Part shown: piece by piece, positions 47,216-58,980 of the stretch
Position numbering within the stretch: the first letter of the stretch is position 1
How the letters are laid out: the number at the start of each line of letters is the position of its first letter
Notes under the pieces: generated by a model
The model's input: the letters and a program-made list of their open reading frames with translations, nothing else
What the model was told of the DNA's origin: nothing
Database searches by the model: none
Made by a program: the position numbers and the translations under genes
Assembly (NCBI GenBank): GCA_009741485.1
Contig: CM019218.1
Span: 47,794,591-47,858,590 of the forward strand
DNA: 64,000 nucleotides
Direction: 5' to 3'
From: Malurus cyaneus samueli
Lineage: Eukaryota > Chordata > Aves > Passeriformes > Maluridae

Positions 47216-50200
47216 CTTAGTTCCAGTCTGGGCCAGCAGAAGATAACCCAATTATTACCATCCTGTTTTCTTTCCTAGGGAGACTCTCCTGTCCTTGCTG
47301 GCTAGAAGTAGAACTGTATTGATCCTGATGTGTCTTTAAACATTTTTTAGCTATTTTAAAAATGCTTTCAAAGATGTGGTCTAAGCTCAAATAAAGCTCT
47401 TTGAAGTAGTTCTAGGTGTACCAAGTTGGTTTAGCTGAGAGGCAGCTGCTTTTTCCAGCAATTTCCTCAGTTGTCCTATGAGCAGTGCTTGATACTCCTG
47501 CTGGAAAAACATAACATAGCTATTATATTTTTTATATATACACATATATATCTCAGTATATTATAAAATAATATGCTTTCCTTAGGTTTTGCCTTATGAT
47601 CTTGCAGGTTTGTGCACCACTACGCTTCTTTCTGAAGGGCAGTACTTCAATGCTGAATGCAAACAGAACAATGTTCTCTAGTAAAGCTCTGTCTCATTTC
47701 CTGCTGCCTTACATGTGGAGTTTTGGTATTTGATACTAAAAATACAAACTTTTCATCACTGACACATAGTGCTATGTGCTTGGATTGGCAGAAGGCTTTC
47801 TTTGCCAATCAGGAATGTTATTATTCCTTATTACTCCAACAATTACCATAGGTGAGCACTGGTAGACAGAGGGTCTCTGTTTTGAACTTCAATCTAAAGA
47901 GTAAACGGTTTCACTTCAATTTGGAATAGCAGAAAAACAAACCATGTAACTCCTCAGTCAATTAGGTTGCACTGAAATCAAGTTTCATGAAAATTAATTT
48001 GTGAGAATGACTCCAAACAAACATGAGAATGCTGAGCAAGTGTCAGGAACTGAGAAGTTGCTCAGCAAAGTTTTTAAATAAAGCCCACTGAGTTTTCCTA
48101 AGTAAAAAAGCCACTGGGGCTCCATTTCATTCCTAACTATGTTTATCTGGGGAGTCAATGTTTTATAATGTAGGCTGAAAAGACAGAAATTCTGTGTGCT
48201 GTTAATTCAAACTTCTGATTAAAAGTAGCATTGCAGAGTGATGTGTACCCTTACAAGATTTGTAACAATATCATCTCAAAAAGCTGATTGTGGGATATAG
48301 TTCTTTAACTTACGAATTCTCAAGAGTTACTGAGTTCAGTGAAACTATAAGTGTCACTATGACAAGGGTTTTTTTGTTGGTTTCTTTTCCAAAAAATCCC
48401 AAAACCCCTGTTTGCAAAAGCACTGGTTATTTTGTCTTTTGGACTACACTGCACAAGTCCACAAGGTTGCATTTCTATTTGGTATCACTTCAAATGCTTT
48501 CTTGAAGATAATAGATGCCCTTCAGCTTCTTGGTAATCTATGTTACTGCAATTCCTTGATTTGTTTCAAGCTGCCTGGTTTTGGTTTTTTTTTCCCCTAC
48601 CCCATCTATAACTTTCTCTTTTTTCAAACATGTACAGGTTTTTCCATATGGGGACACTCCAGAACACGGAGTCAGTAAAAACTCTATAAAGTCGATATCT
48701 GTGAATTAAAGTGTGTTAAATCCCTGTGTATATGTTCTCATTTTGAAGTAGGATGGCATTCAGTTCTGATTGTGTAATCCTCCACCTGAGTATTCATCAA
48801 GTTGGGCAGTTCAAGGTCGTTGGGGGAATTTTAAAGTGCTGAGCAGGTTTCTGACCAAGCCCTGGTGAATATTTGTAAAGGCATTCACCCCTCTGCACTC
48901 TCTGGGTGGCACTTTGGACTACTGTACCACATTTCTTGGCTTCTGAATTGTATCTCAAAGCTCAGCATCTGCATGGTAGAGCCCACATTTCCCAATTCCT
49001 GTTTTCCTACTGCAGTAATTTTCAGCACTCTCTGATTTATTGCCACCTGTATGATGAATTTGGGCTTCCTGACAACAGTCTGCTTTCTTTTTGGGATTTT
49101 GTGGATGCCAGGATGCTTTACTAGTATAGCAAAGCTTGACTCTAGGAGCATGATGTAAATGATGCCAGAATAGCTGGGTTTATTTTACAGTGCCCATCAG
49201 AGGGTTTGCTTGTTTCTCAGAAAATAATCTTCCTTTCTCTTTTTCTTCTTCATTTCTATCTGCCTGGATCTGGAGGATGAGAGCCCCTCTTAGTATTCAT
49301 GCAAGCAGCCACCATATCAGAAAAGCACACACAGCGGGTTTATCACGGAGCAATGCAGCTCCTACACGCTCACTGTCACCCTGCTCTGTCACAGTGCTTG
49401 TCTGTCTGTCCCTGTGTGCTGTCCCCTACCTTGTGTGTCTGTCACCAGTCAGAGGACACGGCTGCAGAGACATGCATGGAAGCTTAGCAGAGGAAATGTT
49501 GAACCGAAGCCATTAAATTACAGCTCTCCCAATCCTGAAGAAAGAGCTCCTCCTGAAGGCAAAAACTGGGACCTGTGGCTCCTTAAGTTACTTGAACTTG
49601 TGTTTGCATTGCATATAAGATGATAACACCTTTCTGTTGTATTTGCACTATTTTGAGCCCTGAACCCAGAAGAAGGCAGCACAGCATCCAAGGAGTGCAG
49701 TTGCAGAGAAGCAAACCAAAGTGCAAACAAGCTCCATTTGCAGATGTGGAGGAACTCCAGCGTGCAGGCCAGGCAGTGGGATGTGCTGGGAACACCAGGA
49801 GGGTGATTTCCTGCCAGAGAATGGGCACGCTGCCTGGCATTGCTGAGAGGGAGTCGTGGATTTCAGTGTTTGATAGACTGATGGTCACTGCTTGTGCTGT
49901 TGTATTGGTAAGAACTGCCCATACCACTGGTTTGATTTATGTTCAGGTTTCTTCACGATGCCATTTTCACCCATTTACCATTTCAGGCCTAATCCCAAGC
50001 CTGCTGGTGTAACCAGTGTATGTTTCTAACTTCTGTTGTGTCTCCATAATGCCACACTTGTGTGTCCCTGCCAGATTCCTCATGTCTTCTTGTCTGTCTT
50101 TGTTTAGAAGTGGGTTTAGCTGGATCACACAAATTGGGCACTACTGGCATGAACACTTCAGAAAATTGGGAGGCCAAAATTTGCTCTTACATACACCCCA

Positions 50201-53129
50201 TGAAGACTTGTTGACACTCAGAAGGAATCTAGAATATCTAGAGGCAAAAAAGTCCATCTTTTCTATTAAATGTGCTGCCAAATTCAGTGATGTCATTACT
50301 GCAGCTCCAAGGGCATTTAGAAAAACAAAACCTTGTCCATGATTTAAGGGATAAAATTCTTGTGAACCTGCACAAGAACTAGCAAATTACACAGGGAGTT
50401 TCCCTAAGAAACAAGGTCTGTAAGAAACAAACCTCTTAAGAGTGGCTTACTGAAAGACATGTATGAAAAAGATAAATATTGGAGCTTTGTTAATTTTTAG
50501 TATCTTAAAAGTGTAAACATTTTCTGTGATTGAAACTAAGTTTATTTCAAATTAAAATCCTGTGCTCATTGACAGGAAAATCAGGTCATCTAACAGTTGT
50601 ATACAAAGCTTAAAGGGGATGTATATACATGTCCAGCAGGATTCTCAATATTAAGGGTATAGTGGGTTTAATTTATAACTTACCCAGGCTTAGATGTGCA
50701 AACATGTGTGCACACAAATATAAATATGGATACAGTCTTAAAAATACTCCTTTAGTCACAGTGACAGCATAAACCATGATATTAATTTGCCTTAGTGTTA
50801 ATTATTGCAAAATATCTCTAAAAGAGTCAGTTATTTGAAACCTCTTGAAATAATTTTGAACAAGTGATTTTTTTTTGTTGAAAATATTAAAAAAAATGTT
50901 CCCTCTTATGCTTTTTATGCCAGTGTCCGTATCTATTAGAGAAAGCCATCTGCTTTTCCTTTGAGCTGACTTTTCAGTGGGATTGATCCATGCAGTGAAT
51001 CAGATTCTACCTTATGATCACAAGAGTGTGGCTTTTGTTTCTCCCTTTTGAACAATTTCTTATCTCAAGAGCAGAGAAACAAAACAAAAAAATACCTGTG
51101 GAGGATATTTTATAATTTGTTTCACCTTTAGAAGTATCTCAGAAAGTACATGCTCTTGAGATGGTTCATTTCTGAGAGTTCCTCAGAATCAGCTGAGCTG
51201 ATTTTGTCCTTTCCAATTTACAGTCTTCATCCAATTAATGACAGCCTGAAAGGTCCATCGTTTGGGAGCAGCAGTAGAAATATACATTTTAGAACATGTT
51301 GAGACTGTACCTGCCTGTAAAGAAAAATAACCTTTGTTTTGACTTGTTTACTTAAACTTCAAGAAGTAGAAAATGTGCTACATGAATGTTTAGGTCCCTA
51401 GAAAATGAAAAAGCAGATTAATTAGGGTTTTTAATTTTTTTTAATTCCCACAGTAAACATTTTCTGACTCATCTCTGCCTTTCTTAAATAAACTGATATT
51501 ATACAGTAGACTTTGAATATGTTATGGTCTATATTTTCTTTATATATTATGGGGTTTAAAGAATGGAATATATTAAAAAAAAGATAAAAAATGACCTAAT
51601 CATGAGAACGACCATTTAACCAGACGTGTTTTTTCACTTGTTAGCACACAAGACTGTCTTGGCCTGTTTCAAGGAGTCAGACATCTCCTTTTTGTTCAGA
51701 CTTTTAGAGAGTTGTAGATAAACCTGCAAGAATGTGCTTTTACAAATGAAATTTTTTAAAGAAACTCTTTGGTATTCTGGAGTAAATGTATTTATTTACC
51801 AGTATTTGCAATGACTGAGTTTTGTGTTTTCACATAATTAACCTGGTGTATGTCATAGAGACTCCAGTGTGTGAATACAGAACACTGTGCAGAAATATTT
51901 GTTTGAAACAACGTCTTTTCCTACCCAAGATCAGCAACACTTCAATAAATTACTTCCAGTGGAGTTATTTAACATGAGTTTCCTGTGCCATTCAAGCTGT
52001 ATTTTGACAATTTGCTCTGTCAAAGGCTCTTGCACCTTGGCAGGTGTTTGATCCCAGCAGACAGGAGGTGTAGTCTGTGAGCACAATCTAAGCCATCCCA
52101 GGAAGATCACTGAAAAAAAACAAGAGGTATCAATTTGCTCTTTAGGAATCTACCCCCACAAAAACTGCTGAAGCTCCAAAGCTGAGAAAAATCATTTGAC
52201 CATGCCAACCTTTCCAGCTGTGTTTGGGATGCTCAGTCTGATCTGGGGTCGCATTCATTTGCTTTGAAATACATAGTCAGTATAAAACTGCTGAAATACA
52301 GGTAATTTTTAACTCTTACCTGGGTTTTCTTGTCCAGTGTTTGTGATACATGAGGCTAGAAACAGTATTTTTATGAGGATGTGCAAGTAAATATTTAAAT
52401 AGAAGATTATTGCACTAGACAGTTCTGTGTTCCCAAAGGTAAGCATAATTTTTTTAGCTGGAAAATAAAAAATCCAGCATATGGACATTAAATTGCTAAG
52501 GCAAACAGTTAGGTTATAAACTTCTTAGATATTGAATACTATGTTCTGAATACTATTTGATAACTAATGCTCTTTAGAGTATTTTTGGGACTAGTGAGGA
52601 TCTTACTTTTTGCTTTTTTTCCTGATTTCATGATCTGCCCGAAACGATCTGTAACATTCTCAAATATCCAGGGAGAACTAAGAACTAAGCTGAGTTTGTG
52701 GGGTTTAAAACCTAGTTTTATCATTTTGTTTTAACAACACATGGGCTGCTTCTTTTAGCTTTAACAAAAAGTACAGCCATTTCATTTGTCAGGTGGGAAA
52801 CATCACAAGTAAAGGAGCATGTGCTTTCAAAGAGCCTGACTGCTTCCACCTGGGCTTCTATGACTTTCTCTGAAATTCCCAGGTTTGCTGATGTTCTAAC
52901 CTATGATTTTGATTTAAGCACTTAATAGAAGTTCTTTGAGAATCCTAATTTGTTCAGCTAAGCTCTATTTCAAATTATGAATGTTCTCTATTAGAAATGA
53001 GCAATTAATAGTTGAGAAAGCTGGACACACACATGTGATGGTCCTTTTCTAAAATGCTCCTCATTTCCATTTCAGAGAGGGGAATGCTGAGGCAAAGGGA
53101 GAAAAGGAAATGTTACAGTCTGAGCATGA
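47216..53129. other. Intergenic, AT-rich, nothing recognised
   Basis: Sequence between TUB and RIC3 with TATA-type simple sequence near 47530 and 51540, and scattered short ORFs of at most about 130 codons on both strands without family resemblance. The part 49180-50350 is denser in short ORFs but shows no codon pattern or known motif. Confidence 0.6.
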
Positions 53130-54249
53130 GGCATGGCTGGCTGCATTCAGAGAGCACTTACTGGTTCCTGAGGAGAGGTTGCTGAGGCCATCCACAAGTC
53201 AGGGCTGAGCTCTTGAGGTTCTCTGACACCACACAGCCAACGTGCATTAGTACCATTCTCTCCTGCCCCTGCTGCAAGGAAATCCGAAGCCCCTAGCTCT
53301 GTCACAGGGGTTAAAAGGAGCTTTAACAACTCCTCAGGTACAAGGGATTAGAGTCCTTGTAAGGCACAGGAGTTCAGGTCTTTGTTTTTCTTGTGAAAAG
53401 GGGGTTCAAGTCCCTCTTAGTGCTTGAAACCATGGAAATAGACCCAGCATTAAGAATTGAGTTGGCTGAGGTTTTGCAACTCTGGAGAGGTTTCGCAACA
53501 CTGGGAGAAAATGTCTGGTACAAAACAAGGTAATCCAAGAGCATGCAATAACAGTGTGCCAAGAGGATTGGGCATCTACCCCTGGAGTGGCAGCTCGGCA
53601 TAACGATGGCCATCACGAGCAGCTCCTGCTCAACACAAATGTGGCAATGTGGATTATCAGTACATTTGGAACAATTGCATCTGGCACATTGGAACAAAGG
53701 TGGTGAGGCCAGACCCATAATCCAGGACCCAGACTGGTTCTGAGGGCTGGGTTGATTGGGCTGGGACACAAAATGGGACTGGGTGGTAACTGCATGTGGC
53801 ACAGGCCCTTCCCATGGGTTGCCCCAGCTCTGGAGGGTGCCATGGCCACCTCCCCGACACCCTGTCCCAGCACAAGGACCAGTTGTGAGCAGTTCTGTGG
53901 GGTGACCCAAGTACCTCACGTTGGCTGGCACACAGATTTTGTCTCAGAGCTGGTGCAGACTGGGGGAGTCCAGCTCTTTTCATTAAAGCAGAGTATCACA
54001 GAGGACCAGGGTGGGTGCAGTTGCAGTGGGATGCCTGCCCTGTGTTCCTGGGTTTGCACCTCACTGAGCATCACGGTTCCAGCGACTCCCAGTGAGCACT
54101 TGCCAGTGACAATCCAGGGAAAGGGTGTCAGTGTATCCACAGGAGGGCTCCAAGGTTATCAGCAATGAGCACATCTCCTACCATTTCCTTGGGAATACTG
54201 GGGAATGATTTAAGGGCTTGGCTGAACACTGGGGTTCGGCTGACACTAG

Positions 54250-54478
54250 ACCAGATTGGTCAAAGCCCCAACCAGCCTGACCTTGAATGTTGACAAGGAT
54301 GGGGCATCCTCACTTTCTCTGGGCCACCTGTTCCAGCATCCCTCTGTGCTCAGAAGGCAGCTCCCTCAGCCTGCTCTTGTGTCCTCACCATCTCAGGGGC
54401 CTGGGCTGGGACCACACCCCACACATCAGTATCTTTCCTGTGCTGTGGAGACCAAGAGGGGACAGAGGAATCCATAGG
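54250..54478 (-). mobile_element. CR1 LINE fragment, antisense
   Basis: The run ggtcaaagccccaaccagcc, tgaccttgaatgttgacaag, gatggggcatcctcactttc and tctgggccacctgttccagc is the reverse complement of the CR1 segment upstream of its 3' terminus. The terminal octamers expected to the left are missing, so both ends are truncated or diverged. The following clause (ctcagcctgctcttgtgtcc..) continues the same element. Confidence 0.85.
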
Positions 54479-54515
54479 CACTCACCAAAATCCCAAAAAA
54501 GAGAGGAAGAAAGCA

Positions 54516-54537
54516 TTTTTTTTTTTTTTTCTTTATT
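54516..54537 (-). other. Minus-strand AATAAA followed directly by A15
   Basis: On the minus strand AATAAA (54537-54532), one G, then fifteen A (54530-54516). It is 2.47 kb past the RIC3 stop codon. It could be a poly(A) signal with an A-rich genomic stretch, or the tail of a retroposed copy. The signal is too close to the A-run for ordinary cleavage. Confidence 0.35.
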
Positions 54538-55424
54538 GGTTTGGTTTTTTAAAATTGATTTCCCAGCATTGAAAAGAACTTATGAAGCAGCTAGAAGGGA
54601 CCTCCATGAGAAGGACAGCACTTCTTCCTGGCTGAACTGCCATCTGCTGCTTCTCCAAAGAAATAGCTGTCCACATTCTTGGCTTGATCTGCCAATACTC
54701 TTCATGCAAGCCTGACTTCACTCATCCATCAGGGAACATTGTCCCAGACTGAAGAAACCTCCCCTCCAGACCCCAGTAACCTCAGTGGCCCTCGTGGGGA
54801 CACTCCTGTCACCTCAGTGCAATAGCCTGCTGGAAGCCAAGTCAATTCATGTTCTTTCCCTGTGACTCAGAGCAGAGGAGCTCCAGGAAGGCTGCAGGGA
54901 GGGGATGGGAAGCAAGGATTCCCATGCATGGCAATCAACACAATAATTGTTGATGCTAGGAGATGGAATGGGTGAGCCAGCAGTACAGGCCCCTTGTGGA
55001 GACTGAGACTCTGTAATACTACCTAGCATATTTGGAAAGAAAAATTCCTAGGGCTCCATACTTTCATTAGGATAATTTGACTGTTTAGAAAAAACAACAA
55101 CCCTCATCTCAAATTGTTGACGTAATAGCTTAAAAAATCCCAGGATGTAAGGTGGCACCAGCAAAGCAGGATGTGGACATGGAACCAGAAAGTTTGCAAA
55201 AAACACCACCTACTTTAGGGGTCACAGGAGCACAGATGCTGTTGCCCAACTACCAAATAAAGAGGATGACAGCATTTTCATCCTTGTCCTGTTGCTTATT
55301 TGTCAGTCAGGCAGGTGTGGGCTCTGAAACGCCGGGGTTCCCGGAGCCATGCGCTGGATGTCGTTCCTCGCATGTGGGCAATGGTTCTCATGGTGCAAGG
55401 GCTGATGTTCCTCCTATGCTGCCG

Positions 55425-55457
55425 CCTCCTCCTCCTCCTCCTTCTCTTCCTCCTCAT
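55425..55457. repeat. (CCT)n-type pyrimidine tract
   Basis: An uninterrupted pyrimidine stretch built mostly of CCT/CTC triplets. On the minus strand it reads AGG/GAG and makes an arginine run in the overlapping ORF. Confidence 0.85.
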
Positions 55458-56260
55458 TCTGCACCGTGGATTGCCATTTTTCAGGCCCAGGGAACGTGAC
55501 TCCCTCTTTGGCTGCTTGTGGACACGTCTCTGTGCTGTTCCAGGCAAACATGGGCGGCCACCCAGGTCACTGCTCCAGCTGCTCCCTGGCACGCCAGTGT
55601 CCCTGCGCTGGACACCATTCCCTGGTGGGCACAGAGCCAAGTTCTGCATGGCCATGATCAGGGAACTGAGGGTGGTGGTGCCAACGCCAGAGGGGTGATT
55701 TTGTTCGTCCTGTTCCACTGTCCCAACAGCCTCATCCTGGCACATGTCTTCCTCTTCGGCCATCACTGGAAGGAGCCCTGCTGCTGTCCCTTACAAAGGT
55801 GGGCTGCCATTTGCCTCCCTGCTCCAGCTTTTCTTCCTTCCAGTCATTCTTCAATGGCTCTGGAGCTGGGTGGGCAGGAGGGCAGCTGCAGAGGCCCCTG
55901 CTTCCATAGTGCCAGAGCACTCAGGGTACTGGTGACATCACAAACAAGTCACTGTGACTGGGCCATGGAGTGTGGCCCAATGCATCAGGTTATGGTGAGC
56001 CTGTGGCCTGAAAAATGCCCAGATATGGGAGAGGGAGGAGGGTCATGGGGGCTGAGGGACCCTTTCCTGGGGCCCACTCCACCTGCTGTCCCTTGGGCAC
56101 CTCCCTCAGAAGCCCTTGACTCCAGCACCCTCTCATCCCATACCTGGCGGTGCCTCAACAAGATGGTGACAACAACATTCCAAGAGCATAAAGAACCTGC
56201 ACATTTCCAGGAAGAAGGAAAAGTCTACCTGCTCCCTTCAGTCTAAGGGGCACCCTCATG

Positions 56261-57002
56261 CTGTTCTCTCCTTAACTGACAAACCTTAATGCTGTTTTTT
56301 TTGTTTTAATCTCTGGGGATATTTTTAGTGCTCTCACACATTGTAGTCCACTTCCTGCAATCATCTGGGAATTTCACCACAGCTAAGGCAAAGTTAAAGC
56401 ACAACTCACAGAGCTTCAGTCTTGCTCACACAAGTAACACAACATGGATCAGGCTACCATTCCAGCAACACAGAATAACTGGGAAAGGGCTGTGGGCAGC
56501 ATTATGATCTTTGTGGACTGTAGTGACAGCAGTTTCTCAAGCATACAGAGCAATGACAGAGTTGAGAGTGTTGTGTGTGACTATGATCTGCTCTGCTGAC
56601 CAGGTAACATTCAGGTAAGAGAAAGAAGGCATATTTTGTCCTTCAGCATCCTACTGAATACATGTATACATAAAGATTTGATTAACTTTTCTAACTGGTA
56701 GCACACAGACGTTTTTGAAAAAGTCAGAAGAGACATTTGGTTAACTCTGGGATGACAAAGGGCAAAACCAAGGACAGCTCTTTCGGAATTGAAAAGGAAG
56801 AAGTCACAAATATCTGCTCCAAAATACAAGGCTTCAAAAATCAAAGACAAAGCATAGTTGGCAACATCATGGTAACCCATGATGAGTGCATGAAAGAGGG
56901 CACTGGCTTCCAGTTCGGGCAGATGGAGGGAACAAAAACCACATGAATGACAATTTATGACCTCTACCCTTACCATCTAGATAACATACACTGTTGTCCC
57001 CA
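56261..57002 (-). other. Probable RIC3 3' UTR
   Basis: Sequence directly after the RIC3 stop on the minus strand. A possible ATTAAA poly(A) signal lies at 56310-56305, about 0.7 kb past the stop. Short ORFs here (56611-56976 minus, 56737-56946 plus) have no known similarity. Confidence 0.5.
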
Positions 57003-57487
57003 TCAATCAAGTACTTTGGTGTTGCGCTTTCTCAGTGTGCCTGCCTCCTCTGAATCACTGGCCTTTTGTTTTTCCAGTGCTGCATTTTCATTTTCTGACT
57101 CTACAGACAGATCCTCTTGGCTTGTCTCTTCTACTTCACTGCAGCTCTCAGAGTGGAATCCAGCATTCTCTGCTACGACAGCAGGATCATCACAGCAACA
57201 GCAGCACTCCCCAGTGCTTTGGCTGGGAGGAAGGTCACTCTTCTCCTCACTGCTGAGAGTTACCTCACCCTTTTCCTGCATTGAATCCTGACCAGCCATT
57301 CCCATGGTGAGATCACTTAGCAGGGTTTCATCATAAGGATACTCCTCGTCTTCCATGCCCTCCATTCTTTCTGCCAGTTCTTCTGGAGAGGGCTGGCTCA
57401 GGTCAGGGTAATCTACAAGGATTGTGTCCTGTTTGCGCTTGAAGCAATCCGAATTGTCATAGACAGGATAGGTCTCTTCTGGATAAC
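57003..57487 (-). CDS. RIC3: RIC3 terminal coding exon
   Basis: On the minus strand the acceptor reads cattcctaag. GT completes a glycine codon, then YPEETYPVYDNSDCFKRKQ, ILVDYPD and an EELAERMEGMEDEE segment. A cysteine run follows (ECCCCCDD), then PAVVAENAGF and an acidic/serine tail ending RKRNTKVLD with stop TGA (57003-57005). The exon encodes 160 residues, close to the mammalian length. The acidic cytosolic tail and ENAGF block match RIC3; the cysteine run is longer than the CSCC I recall in the human protein. Confidence 0.95.
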
Positions 57488-58744
57488 CTTAGGAATGAAG
57501 GGATATGCAGCTTGGAGTATGACCAGCATTGAAAAGTAGGATTGACTTCAGGGGTGGATGCAAAGTTGGCCAGAACAGCTGTTTTTACCACTGCTAGTAT
57601 GTCAACTCTCTAATCTAATGTACACATCACATTATTAAATCCATGGCAAGAATGTGCCAGGCATGTCTTCTTGGGAGATGATAAAAAACACTCCAGTTAT
57701 TTTTAGGGAGCCAGGATATCAGCCCTGACTTTCAGGAGTGAAAGGTGAGCCTTGCTTGAAGCTATGGAGGCTAACAGATAAAAATCGTGTGTCTTAGATC
57801 TTTAAATGAATCCTTGTGTTTTTTCTGTCTTTAGATTGACTGATCCATGTTTTGAACACTTGCTATAAACAGCATTACTTAAAAGTTGAAAAACCAGATA
57901 CATCAATGACTTTGTGCATTTCATTTTAGAAATAACATCATAAATGTGATTTTACGAACACAGCTCAAGGCTACTATTTATGTTTTGGATCATTTTTGAA
58001 AGCTTTTGGAAAAGCAAGAAATTAAGTCTTGAAAATTAGGATGGTGAGTGGTTCAACTAAGATATCTTGAAAACACATTTATGTAGCAGCAAAACACTAA
58101 GGAATAGAAAGGACATTAAGACAAATAATTTTTAAAAGACAGACTTCCTGGAGTTGACTTTTACAACACTTGAACAAACAAAGAATGACTAATCGAAAGT
58201 AAAAACTATAAGCTATTTAAAACATACTAATTCTGATTTCCAAGGTTTTATTTATGATTATCATGACATCCAGCCCAACTAAGAAAGGGAAATATATAAA
58301 CAGAGCAGCCAAGCCCCAGCAGCAGATGGAGCATATGTGGATATTTATATGTCACTTTGGACAGAAGATAGTGCAGTGTTTACACTAAAAGATGTGCTGG
58401 ATACCTCAAAATCTATTTTTTTCTATTTATGGTTGGCCAAAAAAAAAAAAAAGCCAAGTGACCTCTTGCAAAGTTTTGAACACTGAAAAGAAAGGAAGGA
58501 TAAAGTTAACCAAAACTTTGAAAGGTTCTGGGACTATGACTAATCCTTCTTCAATTTTTTCTGTAAGGGTATTGGTAAGAAAGTCTCTCCCTTACCTTCC
58601 CAATCTGCCATGTAAGGAGCCTCCTCAGCTTCCTTCTCAGGAGAGATGTCATCTATAAATTTTCCTTCTTTCATAACTCTAGTAATTTCTCGGAGTTGTT
58701 GAAGTAACATCTTTTCCTGGTCTGTTGTGACATTTTGAGTCCTG
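57003..58744 (-). CDS. RIC3: RIC3, last two coding exons; 5' exons outside window
   Basis: The CDS here is complement(57003-57487, 58596-58744), about 210 C-terminal residues. RIC3 is an ER-membrane chaperone that helps nicotinic acetylcholine (notably alpha7) and 5-HT3 receptor subunits fold, assemble and leave the ER. Recognisable blocks are QLREITRVMKEGKFID, SPEKEAEEAPYMADWE, GYPEETYPVYDNSDC, ILVDYPD and DPAVVAENAGF, then a C-terminal RKRN. The family's two N-terminal membrane segments, proline-rich linker and most of the coiled coil come from earlier exons, which are expected to the right of 64000. The gene is convergent with TUB, as in mammals. Confidence 0.95.
57488..58595 (-). other. 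RIC3 last intron
   Basis: 1108 bp between the two RIC3 exons; minus-strand donor gtaagg at 58595 and acceptor cctaag at the 57488 end. AT-rich, with poly-A at 58440-58452; nothing else seen. Confidence 0.9.
58596..58744 (-). CDS. RIC3: RIC3 penultimate coding exon
   Basis: On the minus strand the acceptor is ttttctag and the donor is GAAG|gtaagg. It encodes RTQNVTTDQEKMLLQQL, then REITRVMKEGKFIDDIS, PEKEAEEAPYMADWE and the first base of glycine. It is the end of the family's coiled-coil region followed by the strongly conserved EAPYM block. The start of the exon is a tandem TAGCAG acceptor, so the exon begins at 58744 or 58741 and one codon may be included or not. Confidence 0.93.
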
Positions 58745-58952
58745 CTAGAAAATATTAGACACCAGAATTTAGTCCACTGTTACTATAAAATATGAAAAGA
58801 GTTTGAACCCAACTGTTTGGTCCATGCCAGTGGCACAGTCTGAAGAAAGCTGTTGAGGAATGTGATCCCTCCTCAGCACCTGCATGAACTCTGCACTTCA
58901 GCTGGGTATAATTTATCTCTTTATCAAAAAAAGCCTGTGAATCTAAACAGGT

Positions 58953-58980
58953 AAAGGAAGGCAGGCAAAGGAAGGCAGGT
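58953..58980. repeat. Two-copy 14-bp tandem duplication
   Basis: The unit aaaggaaggcaggc is followed by aaaggaaggcaggt: one mismatch at the last base. Purine-rich, inside the RIC3 intron 209 bp upstream of the penultimate exon. Confidence 0.88.

Larger units (their letters stand above)
53130..56260. other. GC-richer tract with overlapping ORFs, unidentified
   Basis: Base composition changes abruptly from the AT-rich flanks. ORFs overlap in several frames: 53374-53931 (-, 185 codons), 55296-55766 (-, 156 codons), 55518-56246 (+, 242 codons) and 53752-54168 (+, 138 codons). None has a recognised domain. The 156-codon ORF owes its arginine run to a CCT-rich tract on the other strand. A CR1 fragment sits inside. 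It could be a diverged retroelement insertion, a retrocopy, or GC-rich intergenic DNA in which stops are rare by composition. Confidence 0.45.

Noticed and set aside
47520..47580. AT-repeat stretch, considered as part of a promoter or replication element
   Set aside because: Plain TATA-type simple sequence without associated motifs.
53374..53931. 185-codon minus-strand ORF with several cysteines (CARCNCSKC)
   Set aside because: The cysteine spacing fits no zinc-binding family I know and overlapping frames are also open. It is mentioned only as part of the unexplained tract.
55518..56246. 242-codon plus-strand ORF, the longest in the window
   Set aside because: No recognisable domain, no exon signals, and it lies in GC-rich sequence where stop codons are scarce. 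It overlaps an equally open frame on the other strand, so it is not called a gene.
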